The notes under the pieces are model-generated. The model worked only from the letters and a program-made list of their open reading frames with translations. It was not told the DNA's origin and did no database searches. The position numbers and the translations under genes were made by a program. DNA of 64,000 nt, from the NCBI GenBank assembly GCA_963682025.1, contig OY821521.1:122428981-122492980 (forward strand). The letters are read 5' to 3'. Below, one piece after another: positions 22,728 through 34,749 of the stretch. The stretch comes from Cordilura impudica. Its lineage: Eukaryota > Arthropoda > Insecta > Diptera > Scathophagidae. Position 1 is the stretch's first letter. Each line of letters begins with the position of its first letter.

Positions 22728-24650
22728 AAAAGAATGAAAATCTAAAATATTAATGAAAAACAACTATAGGAACTAACTGAAAGAACTTGAATATTCAGAG
22801 TTAATAAAAAAGAATTAAATATCTAAAATATTAATAAAAAAACAACTATAGGAACTAATTGAAAACTAAAAATTTAAAAACTTAAATTAAAAACTAAAAA
22901 TTAAATATTTAAAACCTGAAAACTGAAAACTTAAATTACAAAATTAAAACGCAAATATAAAAAAATTGTATAAAAATCGTTAACATTAAAAAAAATAAAG
23001 ATTTGATCGTTAGTATTTGAAAAAAAAAAATAAAAATTTTGTCTGTTGTAATAACAAATATAGTAAATAAATATTAAAGTCTGAAACGTGATATTAACAT
23101 TGGCTTTTATTAATGAAAAATATGTTGTCAGCTCTAAAAACCTCAATAGAATACATAAAATGTATTTAAATTCAAAGTGAACGGATATATTTTTCCTTAA
23201 TAAAGGCGCTAAAATATATTGGAAATGAAAAAGAACTATAGTAACTAACTGAAAGACTCTTGAAAATAAAAAAATAGCTAAGAAATTTAATTATGTGAAA
23301 TATGATTTCAAAAATATTTTGAAAAAGCAACTACAGATATTAACTGAAAGACACTTGAATATTTAGAGTTAATAAAAAGGAATGAAATATCTCAAATATT
23401 AATGAAAGACAACTATAGGAACTAACTGAAAGACATATATCTATAATAAATTAAACTAAAAACTAAAAATTTAAAAACTTAAATTGAAAAAAAACTTGAG
23501 CTAAAAATTAAAAACATGAAAACTGAAAACTTAAATTAAAAAATTGAAAAGCAAATATAAAAAAAATATTTGAAAATCGTTATCATTTGAAAAAAATAAA
23601 AAAATGGTGTGATGTAATAACAAATTTAGTTAATAAATATTAAAGTTTGAAAAGTGGTATTAAAATTGGTTATAATTTAACTTAACAAACAAACAAAAAT
23701 ATATTGGAAAAATACAATAGAAAGAAAAATATAGACTTGAATAAACGAATATTTTTGAAAACCTGAAACTGAAAACTTAAATTAAAAAACTAAAATGCAA
23801 CTATAAAAAAATTAGTTATAATTTATAAAAATTAGTTATAATTTAACTTAATAAGAAGCAGAAAAAAATATATTGTAATAATTCAATAGAAAGAAACATA
23901 TAGGCTTGAATAAACGAATATTTTCTCAAATAAATCCAAAAAAATGGGTATTGTGAATGAAAAATATGTTGTCAGCTCTAAAAAACCTCAATAGAATACA
24001 TAAAATGTATTTAAATTCAAAGTGAACGGATATATTTTTACTTAATAAAGACGCTAAAATATATTGGAAATGAAAAAGAACTATAGTAACTAACTGAAAG
24101 ACTCTTGAAAATAAAAAAAATAAAATAGCTAAAAAATTTGATTATGTGAAAATTGATTACAAAAATATTTTGAAACAAAAATTTAAATACGAAAAATTTT
24201 TCATTGAATTACTTATAGGTTTAATAAAATCATATAATTCTATAAACGAAAAACTGAAACTATTAAAAAGAATCTTTTATAAATAAAGTATTCTTTATAA
24301 AACAAAAAATAACTAACTACCCTACTTTGAAATGTTCTAAGAAAAAATGCAATATAACTACATTTTAAATATGTTATTCATTTATTTTAGATGTAAAATG
24401 TATAATTTTATAAAATTAAAAAAAATTTGTAATTAAGACAAAAAACTGTAAGAAAAAAATAAGATATATTAAAATTTTAATGCGAAAAATTGTTTGAAAA
24501 TCGTTAATATTTGAAAAAATTGTTTGAAAATCGTTAATATTTGAAAAAAAAAATATAAAGATTTGGTATGATATAATAGCAAATTTAGTAAATAAATATT
24601 TAAGTGGATACATTTAATTATGTGATATCACAATATTGTGAAATAAAAAT
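22728..24650 (+). repeat. Repeat Z, copy 2, right part (tandem AT-rich arrays)
   Basis: The sequence consists of imperfect repeats of 'caactataggaactaactgaaag', 'gaaaatcgttaatatttgaaaaaa' and 'aaaacctgaaaactgaaaactt' blocks. They match 41345-43727 in the same orientation. A local duplication of 'ttgtttgaaaatcgttaata' lies at 24488-24545. No gene is present. About 230 bp of unassigned AT-rich sequence follow before the 412-like element. Confidence 0.8.
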
Positions 24651-24878
24651 TTAATATATAAAATACGATACTAAAACATTAAAATTATGTTACGAAAAAA
24701 ATTAAATAAATGTTGCCCTCTAAAGAAATATCAACATATTCTACTAACTCTTATATATTCAAAGTTAACGGTAAAAAGTTGCCTCCTATTTATTGGTTTA
24801 AAAAAGAAAAAAGCTTTAGATTTTATATTCAAAACAGATTCAGACAGAAAAAAACTATCAAACTTCATGAAAAACTGC

Positions 24879-25561
24879 TATAATGGAAAAAGAATGATGA
24901 TTTATTTTATTAGTTGAAAGGATGCATCGTTGCTTGGATTTATATCATTGTGTGAGCGTTCAAATAATTAGACATCTGTATTGTTCGCTTGTTGGAATAA
25001 AAAAGCCTTCTTTATTTAATAAAGTCCCTGCTTATAAACTAACAATTGTGAGTGATTCTAAAATAGTTTTGGGTGTGGCTTTCTAAAGTTACTCCATAAT
25101 TATAATTTTGTTCTAACTCTATTTTTAATATTAGTATAAACATAAATATGTACAATTGTACCAGGCGACTATGAATTTTGGGTGTTTCATACATTGAGTA
25201 CAATTCCAAACAAAGGGAGTGGAATTGTACTGGTTAAAGTACATGCCGATACAATACACTAACACATGTATTGTATTCGGTTTACACATGAAATCAAATA
25301 TAGTTGATCTACATATCGATCAATCAACTCTATTCGATTGCATTGCTTTGTAACTGTAACCCGGTTAGTCAAACAAACACACTGAGTCATTTATTAACGT
25401 CGCTTGACCTACCCCAATATCCACTTGATATTTTCTGTTGTACATTTTACTGTCGCTAGCCAATGTACGTGTGTGTGTATGTAGGTTTGTTTTGATTTTG
25501 TTTTACTAGCACCTCATTGTGCTTACATACATTTATACATAAATGTACTACATATACGACA
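24879..25561 (-). repeat. 3' LTR of the 412-like element
   Basis: This 683-bp direct repeat of 32375-33074 starts on the minus strand with TGTCGTATATGTAG and ends with CCATTATA. Relative to the other LTR it lacks a 'cttctattaaaattaa'-type insertion and carries an extra 'attata'. Confidence 0.9.
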
Positions 25562-25572
25562 CCCTTATCCTC
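25562..25572 (-). promoter_or_regulatory. Polypurine tract
   Basis: On the minus strand GAGGATAAGGG abuts the 3' LTR, the position where plus-strand DNA synthesis is primed in LTR retrotransposons. The 425 bp between it and the end of pol (25573-25996) are AT-rich 3' untranslated sequence. Confidence 0.65.
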
Positions 25573-25996
25573 AAGAAAAAATCTTATAATTTTGTTTACA
25601 TAAATTATGGGATTTTTTCTGATTTAATATAAATATTTTGTAATTTGAATTTTATCTTCTTTATTTTTGTATATTTATCATAAAAAATTTTGTTCATTAA
25701 TTTTTTGTTAATTGGTTTGTAATTTGATTTTTCTTATTTTTGTATAGTTCTTAAAAATTTGTTCAATAACTTTTCTGTTTACAGTACAGAATTTAGATTT
25801 AATTGACATAATTTATAAGTTTGTTTATATTATCTTAACATACTATTTTTGTTTATTTTCTTTTTTGTATGTTTTAATTCTATTCTTACAGCTTACAATA
25901 TATTTCTATGTTTTTTTTTTTGTTTATCATAAATTTGAGGTTTGTATAGTTTAATGTTATTCTTAATTTTACGATCTTATAGTTTACAATATATTT

Positions 25997-28900
25997 TTAT
26001 GTTCTTGTATAATATTTCTTTAATAAATTTTTATGTACTGTTTTTATTTTATTTCCAACTTTTATGTTTACATTTAAATTTTTTATTTCTACTATTTCAT
26101 ATGGACCGTCGTAAGGTGGTTCACTCTTTTTTCTGTTTCCTACTCTTACTAATACCAAGTCCCTTATTTCTAAGTCTATGCTATTTGTGTTAGCTAAAGA
26201 ATCTTCCGTTCTTTTCATTTTGAATTTCTCTATTATTTTCCTTGCATTTTCCAATGAATATTTCAATCTAATTCTTAGTTCATTTGAGTAATTTTCGAAA
26301 TTGTATATTTTATCTCTGTTCTGTGTTTCGTCACCAGGCAAGTTCGGTAATTTGCCAAAAATCAGTTCAAAAGGTGAATAATTGTTGTCAACGTGTGGAG
26401 TAGTATTGTATGCGAATGTATAATACGGTATCCATGAATTCCAATCATCATCATTAACAAAGGATAGAAAATATTCATTTAAAACTCTGTGATTTCTCTC
26501 AACAGTTCCAAGTGTTTCATGATGATAAGGAGTTGAAAATCTCTGTTCCACCTTCAACAATTCACATATCTCCTTCATTAGTTGATTTGTAAATTCAGTC
26601 CCCTTGTCCGATTTCAATGTTTTAAATAATCCATGTTTCAGGATGACGTTCTCAACAAGTGCTTCTGCTACAGATTTTGCTTCTTTAGTCATCATTGGAC
26701 AGGCTATTACATATTTCGTTAACTCACACTGCATAGTCAGTATGTATCTGAAATTTTCTGATGATCTCAGTGGACCCACTGTATCAATTACTATGGTTTC
26801 GAAACTTTGACATGGTGTGTCAGTCTTTTCTAATGGTTCTCTTGTGTGTCTGATTTGCTTGTTTCTTTGGCAAAGATCACACGTTCTTACAAATTGTTTT
26901 ACCATTTTATGCATATTTTTCCATATGTATTTTTGTTTTAAACGGATTAGCGTTTTTTTAACTCCGAAATGTCCTCCGCATGGTGTATCGTGATAAGCTT
27001 CTATTAATTGTTTCTTTCTATTTTCATCTTTTATGTATTGAGGATTTCTATATAACAATATTCTGACGTCAGTTTCTTTGTTTCTGTTCAAGATTTCTTT
27101 GAATCTTTCATGTGTCACTATGTTGAATATGTTATCACCCTTCTCGAGAGCGTAACCTTTGTAATTCAACTTCTCTAATACCGATGGTAGTTTCTCCAGT
27201 ATATTATCTAAATAATATGGATTATCGCTACATCTTATGGCCATTTCATTGAGACTACTATTGTCTTCAATCTTTATTTGTGTGGTGCACCTTGTGTCTA
27301 ATTTAAACTTTATCCTCTTCGCGCGCGCTATGTCATTTATTGATGTACAGTCCCATATCACGAGTCGCTCAGACTCCGTGTCGGCTGTCACATTTATCCT
27401 TTCCTCACTTTTAGCTTTATCACTTTTAATTTTATCATCAGCTTTCCTAGCTTTTTCATTTGTTTCTTTGTTTTTCATTCCTCTTGTAATCACCAATGCT
27501 TTTTTAACGGATTCATCGATCCTTGGAGGTATCATTGTTTTTAGTAAATCTGAGTCCAGATTGATTCTGGAAAGTGCGTCTGCATTAGTATTATTTATTC
27601 CCTTCTTATACACTATATCAAAATCATAATCCGACAATTCCAAACGTATTCTAGTCAACTTCGAGCTTGGGTTCCTATGTGAAAATAAAGCAACTAGTGG
27701 CCTGTGGTCAGTTACCACTATAAATTTTCTACCATACAAATAGGGTCTGAAAAACTGTATGCCCCAATGTATACCAAGTAATTCCTTTTCTATTACTGGT
27801 TTATTCTTCTCATGCTTATTCAAAGATCGACTTGCATATGATATTGGCATATCTTCGCCAATTTCACCTTGTGACAAAACTGCTCCTAGTGCAAAATCAG
27901 ATGCATCGGTTGTCAAAATAAAAGGTTTGTCGAAATTTGGATACTGTAGGACTGGTGGACTTATCAGTTTCTGTTTTAATGTTTCAAAAGCAGATTGACG
28001 TTTTTCCGTCCATTCGAATTTTATTCCCTTTTTAAGTAATTCATTTAAACAACTTGCTATGTCCGCAAAATTTGCAATAAATCTTCTGTAGTAGTTACAA
28101 AATGCAACGAATCTTCTTACGTCATCGGCATTTTTAGGTATCGGATACTTGTGTATCGCACTAAATTTACCAGGATCTGGTTTTATACCCTCTGAAGTTA
28201 TTAAGCGACCAAGATATACAACTTCAGGTTTTAGAAAACAGCATTTATTTGCATTAAGTTTTAAATTATATTTGGTCAATCTATCCAAAACTTTTACCAG
28301 GTTTGCATTGTGATGCTTCAAACTGCATCCGAAAATAATTATATCGTCTACGTATAAAAATGCTTCAGAATCCAAACCTGATAAAGCGATTGTCAACATT
28401 CGTTGAAAACTATTTGATGATATTTTCAATCCAAATGGTAGTCTCGTATACTGGTAATGACCATCTGTCGTAGAAAAAGCAGTATATGGACGTGATTTTT
28501 TATCTAGTCCTATTTGGTGGAATGAACTTGTCATATCCAGCGTTGAAAAATATTTTGCTCTACCTAGTTTGTCCAAGACATCATCTAACCTTGTTAGTGG
28601 AAATTTATCATTGACAACTTTGTCATTAAGTTTTCTGAAATCTACTACTAGTCTCCATTTTTCTAGATCAGTATGTTCCCCTTTTGGAACTAATAATAAA
28701 GGAGCATTATAAGGGCTAATAGATGGTTCTATTATACCATCATCTAATAAATTTTGTACTTTGAAATTTATTTCTTCCGTTTGTGCACGAGGTAAACGAT
28801 AATTTTTTATATAAACTGGTTTGTTATCATGTAGGCTAATTGTTTGCTTTTAGAAATTATTTGTAGTCAGCTTTTCGCCTTTCAAATGGAATACATGCTG

Positions 28901-29696
28901 ATACCTTTTTATAATATTTTCAAGCTCATTTTGACTTTCTTTGTCTGTACTATTTAGATCCAAATTCTCTAACAGCTTTTTAAATCTACTTTCCGAATAC
29001 GAATCATGACTTTTATTTGTGTTCTTATCAATTCTAAAAATTTCATAATTCTCCAGTGGCATAGTTTCCACTCTAAGATTTTTGATTGTCACCTTATCAT
29101 TTGTTACATTAAGAATTTTTATGTGTTTATTGCCATCTTTTGGTATTATGGTATTTGCCAAATACACACCTTCAATGATTTCCCTATTTATTATAATTTT
29201 GTCTTCCTTTATATCTATATCAAAAGGTACTATTATTTCGCCTCTTGGTGGAATTTTTATGTGATTTATGGCAACTATATCGTCATGTATCGGAATGATT
29301 ATGTTCCCGTTATTCATGGTAAATGTTAATATGTATTTATCATAGTCTATACTACATTTGAATTTTGATAGGAAATCTCTACCTAGGATTCCGTCAGTGT
29401 TTATTGGAAAATCATCTTCTACTAATTGCACTTTGTGTTCTATTATTGCATCATTTATATTTATCTTTATCATTGTGGAACCAATAGATCTAACTTGTTC
29501 CCTTGATATCCCTGTTAAACAACAGTCATCATCCGAATCTACATCGTAACGGTAAAAAAAATTTTGTTTGCACAAAGAGACATCCGCTCCTGTGTCTATT
29601 AAAAATGTTAACGCGGTATTCGTATCCAATATATTCAGTTCGATGCAATTTCTAAGATTCGATGATATTTTAAATATTCTTTTTGTCTCTAATTCA
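25997..29696 (-). pseudogene. 412-like pol (protease-RT-RNase H-integrase), one nonsense codon
   Basis: The frame opens in a phase different from gag and overlaps its end, fitting ribosomal frameshifting. The protease active site is 'LIDTGADVSLC' (about 29605), followed by 'DGILGRDFL'. A single in-frame TAA at 28850-28852 interrupts the frame. After it the frame is open for about 950 codons. RT has 'WRLVVDFRKLND' (about 28645), 'STLDMTSSFHQIGL' and catalytic 'FLYVDDIII' (about 28345). RNase H has 'FILTTDASDFALGAVLSQ' (about 27900) and 'VVTDHRPLVAL'. Integrase has His/Cys zinc residues ending 'CDLCQRN' (about 26870), 'VIDTVGPL', 'LKSDKGTEF' and 'LGTVERNHR' as the DDE core, and a C-terminal 'LVLVRVGNRKKSEPPYDGPY' region. 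Apart from the one stop no break is visible. Confidence 0.9.
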
Positions 29697-30938
29697 TGCC
29701 CCCTGGGGATTCTCTCTGTGTAATCTCCGGCATCTGGAAGTTTCCCTGAGTCTCTGCTCTATGTATATTGAAACTTCTATTACTGTTTCCCATGTTGTTG
29801 TTGTTTCCATTGTTATTTCCATTGTTACGGTAATTATTATTATTACCCTGTTATTACCATTATTACGGTAATTATTATTACTTCTGTTGACATTTCTGTT
29901 ATTCCTATTATTGTTATTATCTCGTCCGTTGTTTCTGACATGATTTGGTTACCTGAACGACAAACTTTCGCATAGTGGTTAAACTTTCCACATTTATTAC
30001 ATTTTGCCCCGTTGGCTGGACATATATTGCCGTGTACTGAACCACATTTATTACATTTCGACCGTTGCTGTCTATTTGCAGCATAGCCATTCGCAGCATA
30101 CAATATTTGTCTCTGTGAAGAATTCATCTCAGACTCTTCTGCAATTTTCAATGCGTCAACGAAATTTGTAACCCTACTGGCGTTTATGGTTGATAAGATT
30201 TGCTGATCTCTCAGACCATTTTTGAAAGTATTAAACGCCATTACGTTACGTTACAGAAGCTCTATCTGTCTCCCCGACTTCCGATATTTGGATCTCGTTC
30301 AATTCCGAAATCAACTCTTGTATTTTGTTCGCGAATTCTCTAACCGATTCACCTTTTTGAGTCAATCTGGAAACCTTATTTAAAACATTGTTCGAACTTC
30401 CAACTGGTCTGTATGTCGTCTTCAATGCCGTAATTAATTCTGTTATAGTCGTTGGAATAGTTTCTTGTCTTACCATATTTTGAACTTTTGTATCCAAACG
30501 TGATTTGAATACGAAATTGAAAAAAGCATTTTGTTTCGTCGCTGGTATTGTTTCATATACTAATTCTACACTTGTAACAAAGCTATTCAGTTCGCTCTTT
30601 TTTCCCGTAAAAATGTTAATTAGCTTAATTACAGCAGATATTTCATTTATGTCCATGGACTCCATTGTCACAATTTGTTGTTTATCCGGTATAACCTTAT
30701 TTTTTGAATGTTGTGTCAACAATTCTAATGCTTCGTCTCTTAATTTCCTAAATTTTTCCGATATTTTTATACTTTGTCCTTCTGTAATGTTTGACTCTGT
30801 TAAGATATTTTCTAATTCTTTTTCTTAACCTTGTATCTCTAACCTCTTTGCTGAAACAGTTTCTAAAGAGTATGGACGACCTATAGACTTTCTTGCATTT
30901 ACCAATATTGACTCTAATGATTTCAATATTGAATCCAT
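29689..30938 (-). pseudogene. 412-like gag, two lesions
   Basis: The start ATG at 30936-30938 begins 'MDSILKSLESILVNARKSIG'. An in-frame TAA occurs near 30826. Another break lies at about 30240, where ACGTT is locally duplicated ('acgttacgtt') and shifts the frame. Capsid-like sequence is recognisable ('FANKIQELISELNEIQ', 'AFNTFKNGLRDQQIL'). Two Cys/His knuckles follow: a non-standard 'CNKCGSVHGNIC' and a standard C-x2-C-x4-H-x4-C in 'CNKCGKFNHYAKVC' (about 30010-29970). Then comes an Asn/Gly-rich tail coded by AAT/AAC/GGA repeats, ending at the stop 29689-29691. Gag packages element RNA. This copy would be truncated. Confidence 0.8.
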
Positions 30939-31300
30939 GAGAAATAACAATTATTAAATTTTCTTTTTCTTTAATTTATTTATTCTTAGGATTAAACATT
31001 TATATATTTTTATTTATTTTTATAATTTTTGATTAAATTTGTCTTATATATATATATATATATTTTTACATGTTTTAAATTTTATCTTAAAATTTTATTT
31101 ATTCAAACATTTTTCTTCTTTTTCTACCAGTGTAATTTTGAAGTTATTGCTGTAAACCAGCTCTTATACTTCGTATCTGTTTTTTTTTACATATTTGCGC
31201 AAATATTTCATTATTACTATTACTGTCACCACCACGCAGACAAATATTACAATTTCAAGACTTATGCTTACTGCTGTCGGTGCTTGGGATGTAGCTGAGA

Positions 31301-31693
31301 TTACCTCGTTGATTTTAGTTTGGGTGCTTTCTTTTTCGATAATTTCTTTGCTTTCCGGAACTCTTTAATATCCGATTTTATTTTCGCTATACGTTCAATC
31401 AGCTTGGTTCTTTTATCTTCTTCTTTGGTATATGTTAATTCGGAATTCATCATCGTCAGTTCCTTTTTCTTACGATTTACAAAATCGCCTCTTGATTTCC
31501 TTACTTTCGGCAATGGAAAAATTTCATATTTTGGTTCAACCACTTTTATTTTCTGTGCAATCTTGATAGGCTTTGGTCCGAGTTTCAAAATGTCTGGCTT
31601 TGGTGCCTCTGCTCCGTATTCTTTTAATTGTTTTTGCCAATTTTCTTCCGCTATACGCATTCCCTTTTCCAATTCCTCCCAAGATTCTTCCAT
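31301..31693 (-). CDS. Leader ORF of the 412-like element, 130 aa, intact
   Basis: An ATG at 31691-31693 opens a 130-codon frame ending TAA at 31301, between the 5' LTR and gag. The product is highly charged: an acidic, Trp-containing N-terminus ('MEESWEELEKGMRIAEENWQ'), a Pro-rich middle ('PKPDILKLGPKPIK') and a Lys-rich helical C-terminus ('RTKLIERIAKIKSDIKEF'). I see no enzyme motif. Small ORFs upstream of gag are known in 412 (from memory). The frame has no breaks, unlike gag and pol, which suggests a conserved role. It could be a chance survivor. Function is unknown. Confidence 0.6.
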   Translation of the reverse strand: MEESWEELEKGMRIAEENWQKQLKEYGAEAPKPDILKLGPKPIKIAQKIKVVEPKYEIFPLPKVRKSRGDFVNRKKKELTMMNSELTYTKEEDKRTKLIERIAKIKSDIKEFRKAKKLSKKKAPKLKSTR

Positions 31694-31703
31694 CGGATTT
31701 TAA

Positions 31704-32356
31704 CTAGTTTTTTCACCGTAAGCTATCCACTACCATCTGTGGTGTTTGTCGCAAAAATGATATATAGACGCAAATATGCAAGTTCACTGTTACGTTATTT
31801 TTAAAAAAAAAAAATTTCTTCAAAAATCACCTTCACGAAAATTTAAAAATCTATAAAATATTTACTTAAATATAAAAATTTCACTTCACTGCTTTTAAAA
31901 AATTTATAAAATAACCATTTTACAAAATTTCACTTCATAATTTGTAAATACTTTCGCAAACTTCAAAAAAAAAAAAACTTTCTTTTTAGAAATTCCACCA
32001 ACCTCGCCAATGCGGTGTCTGTTGGTTATTTCTATTATTACACTTTTATACGAACCAAAAAATAAAATATAAATCAGGAACAGGCTAGTTGTTTTCATCC
32101 TCAGCTTTTGATGATAGTTGTTGTTATTATCGTTGAGCCAGAACTTTCCTCAACGCAATATACGCAGTTAAGTTTGCACTTTCTACTGCTATTATGCCAT
32201 TGGTGGTAAACTAATGGTTTAGCTTACTGCTATCTACCATTTTCACTCACGTTAGGTATGTTTAAGGCGGTACGGCTTACTTACAGGATTCTTTCTGTTG
32301 CTTGGATGTCTTCCCATCCACAGGATTCAGCAGGATTCGGTCGCAGTCGGCAGGAT
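31704..32356 (-). other. Untranslated leader of the 412-like element
   Basis: AT-rich leader with no supported gene. Next to the PBS (32320-32372) a short duplication of 'caggattcggtcgcag' occurs. Confidence 0.6.
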
Positions 32357-32374
32357 TCGGTCGCAGGATCGCCA
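32357..32374 (-). promoter_or_regulatory. Primer-binding site (TGGCGA type)
   Basis: Directly adjacent to the 5' LTR on the minus strand, the sequence begins TGGCGATCCTGCGACCG. A TGGCGA start corresponds to the tRNA-Arg primer described for 412 and mdg1 (family knowledge). The rest of the complementarity was not checked against a tRNA. Confidence 0.6.
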
Positions 32375-33074
32375 TATAATGGAAAAAGAATGAAGATTTA
32401 TTTTATTAGTTGAAAGGATGCATCGTTGCTTGGATTTATATCATCGTGTGAGCGTTCAAATAATTAGACATCTGTATTGTTCGGTTGTTGGAATAAAAAA
32501 GCCTTCTTTATTTAATAAAGTCCCTGCTTATAAACTAACAATTGTGAGTGATTCTAAAATAGTTTTGGGTGTGGCTTTCTAAAGTCACTCCATAATTTTG
32601 TTCTAACTCTATTTTTAATATTAGTATAAACATAAATATGTACAATTGTACCAGGCGACTATGAATTTTGGGTGGTTCTTCTATTAAAATTAATTTCATA
32701 CATTGAGTACAATTCCAAACAAAGGGAGTGGAATTGTACTGGTTAAAGTACATGCCGATACAATACACTAACACATGTATTGTATTCGGTTTACACATGA
32801 AATCAAATATAGTTGATCTACATATCGATCAATCAACTCTATTCGATTGCATTGCTTTGTAACTGTAACCCGCTTAGTCAAACAAAGACACTGAGTCATT
32901 TATTAACGTCGCTTGACCTACCCCAATATCCACTTGATATTTTCTGTTGTACATTTTACTGTCGCTAGCCAATGTACGTGTGTGTGTATGTAGGTTTGTT
33001 TGTTTTGATTTTGTTTTACTAGCACCTCATTGTGCTTACATACATTTATACATAAATGAACTACATATACGACA
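32375..33074 (-). repeat. 5' LTR of the 412-like element
   Basis: A 700-bp partner of 24879-25561 with the same TGTCG...TTATA termini on the minus strand. CTGC at 33075-33078 is the second copy of the target duplication. Confidence 0.9.
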
Positions 33075-33194
33075 CTGCATTAGGTTTCCGAACATGAATA
33101 ATAATAATATATAATGGGTCATTCAAACAGCCCCAAACTGTATAAAAACTGATTCGAACAGAAAACAACTCCCAAACTGCATAAGGCTTTTGGT

Positions 33195-33345
33195 TTGTTA
33201 AAAATTGCGAAATTCAACATAACTTATAATATTGCTAACTATTAGTAAGATGAATATGGGTGTGAGTTTTTGTTAAAAATTGCGAAATTCAACATGATTA
33301 ATAGTATTGCTAATTATAAGTAAGGTGAATAACTGTATTTAGGTT
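33195..33345 (+). repeat. Two tandem copies of a ~70-bp unit
   Basis: 'gttaaaaattgcgaaattcaaca(t)' followed by 'ataatattgctaa...agtaag(a/g)tgaat' occurs at about 33197 and again at about 33272. No coding meaning is apparent. Confidence 0.7.
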
Positions 33346-33404
33346 TGTGATTTTGCTAAAAAAAAATAGTGTTGCCAGCCAAATGTACTAGAAACATATA
33401 TAAC

Positions 33405-33750
33405 TATACTACAATGATGGGAACAGCTTGAAGTTATATATTATGAGTTGCTCAAACCACACGAATCTATTACTTAGGTCATCTACCGAACACAATTGAT
33501 GAGATTTTGTCGAATTGCAATCTTCTGCATGATAATGCTCATCCACATGTTGCGGCACCTGCCAAAACGTATTTGGAAATATTCAATTGTGAAGTTTTAC
33601 TCAACCCGCCGTATTTAAAAGATATGGCTCTTTCAGATTTCTATTTGTTTCGATCGATGAGTCTTGGCCTGTCTGACCAGCACATCACATCATATGAGGA
33701 CACCAAAAATTGGGTGGACAAAAATTTCATAGTAATGAAAATAAATTGTC
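33405..33750 (+). pseudogene. mariner transposase fragment
   Basis: A frame at 33507-33806 contains 'LLHDNAHPHVAAPAKTYLEI', 'VLLNPPYLKDMALSDFYLF' and 'GLSDQHITSYEDTKNWVD'. These are the C-terminal catalytic blocks of Tc1/mariner transposases, with the second Asp in HDNA.PH and the mariner-type third Asp in SDF. Just upstream (33435-33470) another frame carries 'VIYYELLKP', an earlier mariner block. The stretch between the two is deleted. The first catalytic Asp and the N-terminal DNA-binding domain are absent. This is a dead relic with no inverted repeats seen. Confidence 0.85.
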
Positions 33751-34011
33751 ACGTCAAATTACAATATCACAGCTTAAGCCTTAATTTTACTATTACAGAA
33801 CTATAAAAATAATATATAAAAATAATTGCAATCGAACATTGTAAATTCCTATTGATTTTATCCTCTTCAGTAAAATGGAATTGTTCATTCTATGCTGTTG
33901 TTGTTTGTCTGCAAAACAGTATAAAAATGTAAAGATTTTAGGCTGAAAATTTTTCATTTATGTATATTCTGTATGATTTTTCGAATACATTTTTTTTAAA
34001 TATATTTTTAG

Positions 34012-34202
34012 ATGGAAGCGGTCTCCAATATGTTGTTATACCTTTACATCCATCAACAGTGGACTTGCTACATTCAAACAAATCCATCACCAACGTTACG
34101 TTAACTAAATCGGAAGAAACTGCTGATAATTTAACAAACTTGATAAGTATACATAAGGAAATTCCATCTGGTGTAATTATAAAGCAGGAAATTAGTGAAT
34201 AA
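34012..34202 (+). CDS. Candidate terminal exon of a host gene
   Basis: A strong acceptor-like tract (T/A-rich run ending TTTTTAG at 34011) precedes a 63-residue frame. It begins 'DGSGLQYVVIPLHPSTVDLL' and ends 'GVIIKQEISE' at TAA 34200-34202. The composition is normal for protein and unlike the surrounding low-complexity frames. No transposon motif is visible. AATAAA follows at 34366-34371. I do not recognise the gene. The 'VIIKQE' ending resembles the SUMO-site-like tails of nuclear proteins. The upstream exon would lie far to the left beyond the insertions. A frame this short could be chance. Confidence 0.4.
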
Positions 34203-34749
34203 TTCCACTTACAATTGGGAATATAAATTACTTAAGCCTAGTTATTCGAGTGTTACTCAATAGTTTTAGAATATTTAAAAATAATTTATATAAACATTAA
34301 AAAACGTAAGATGAGTTCAATGACATCTTAAAAACTTCCTCTAAATTTAAATGCATGCTCAGTCAAATAAATAGAGATTACATGAAGTAAAGATTTTTAA
34401 ATTATGTAATAAAATCTTCATAGAAATCACGTTGTTTTAAATAAAATTTATTTGTTGTAACGGTGAGGTAAGTATCTGATACGAAAATTATGCATAATAA
34501 ATAAGGCATTTCAGAAATCAAATAAACTAACGTTTCGCTCAACCAATTTTGGAAATTTTCCGGTTAGAATAGCGAAATATTAAGAAAAAATACTATACAA
34601 TCTAAAGCAAATGATTTATTAGCAAATATATAAAAATCCACTATAATTCAGAGTAGTATGGATATGTTCCTACGATATCAATTTTTCAGTACAAACACGA
34701 TGTCATAAACACTTCAGGGTGGCAACCCTGGTTTTTCAACTGTCCAAAG
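34203..34749 (+). other. Possible 3' UTR and flank; poly(A) signal
   Basis: AT-rich sequence with AATAAA at 34366-34371 and another AATAAA about 70 bp further on would suit transcription ending after the exon at 34012-34202. Nothing else is recognisable. Confidence 0.35.

Larger units (their letters stand above)
24879..33074 (-). mobile_element. 412/mdg1-like Ty3/gypsy retrotransposon, structurally complete
   Basis: Two LTRs (24879-25561 and 32375-33074) share the same ends and differ at only about eight substitutions and a few indels by eye. The element is flanked by CTGC at 24875-24878 and 33075-33078, a 4-bp target duplication. A PBS of the TGGCGA type used by 412/mdg1 (tRNA-Arg, from family knowledge) directly follows the 5' LTR. 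A polypurine tract precedes the 3' LTR. Gag, protease, RT, RNase H and integrase are in order on the minus strand. Few disabling changes and similar LTRs indicate a recent insertion. Confidence 0.9.

Noticed and set aside
24687..24874. A 60-residue plus-strand frame interrupted by the 412-like insertion
   Set aside because: Lys-rich with no motif, splice support or recognisable relative; not strong enough to call an exon.
26604..30828. Plus-strand open frames across the 412-like element
   Set aside because: They are antisense shadows of the pol and gag frames and have no domain of their own.
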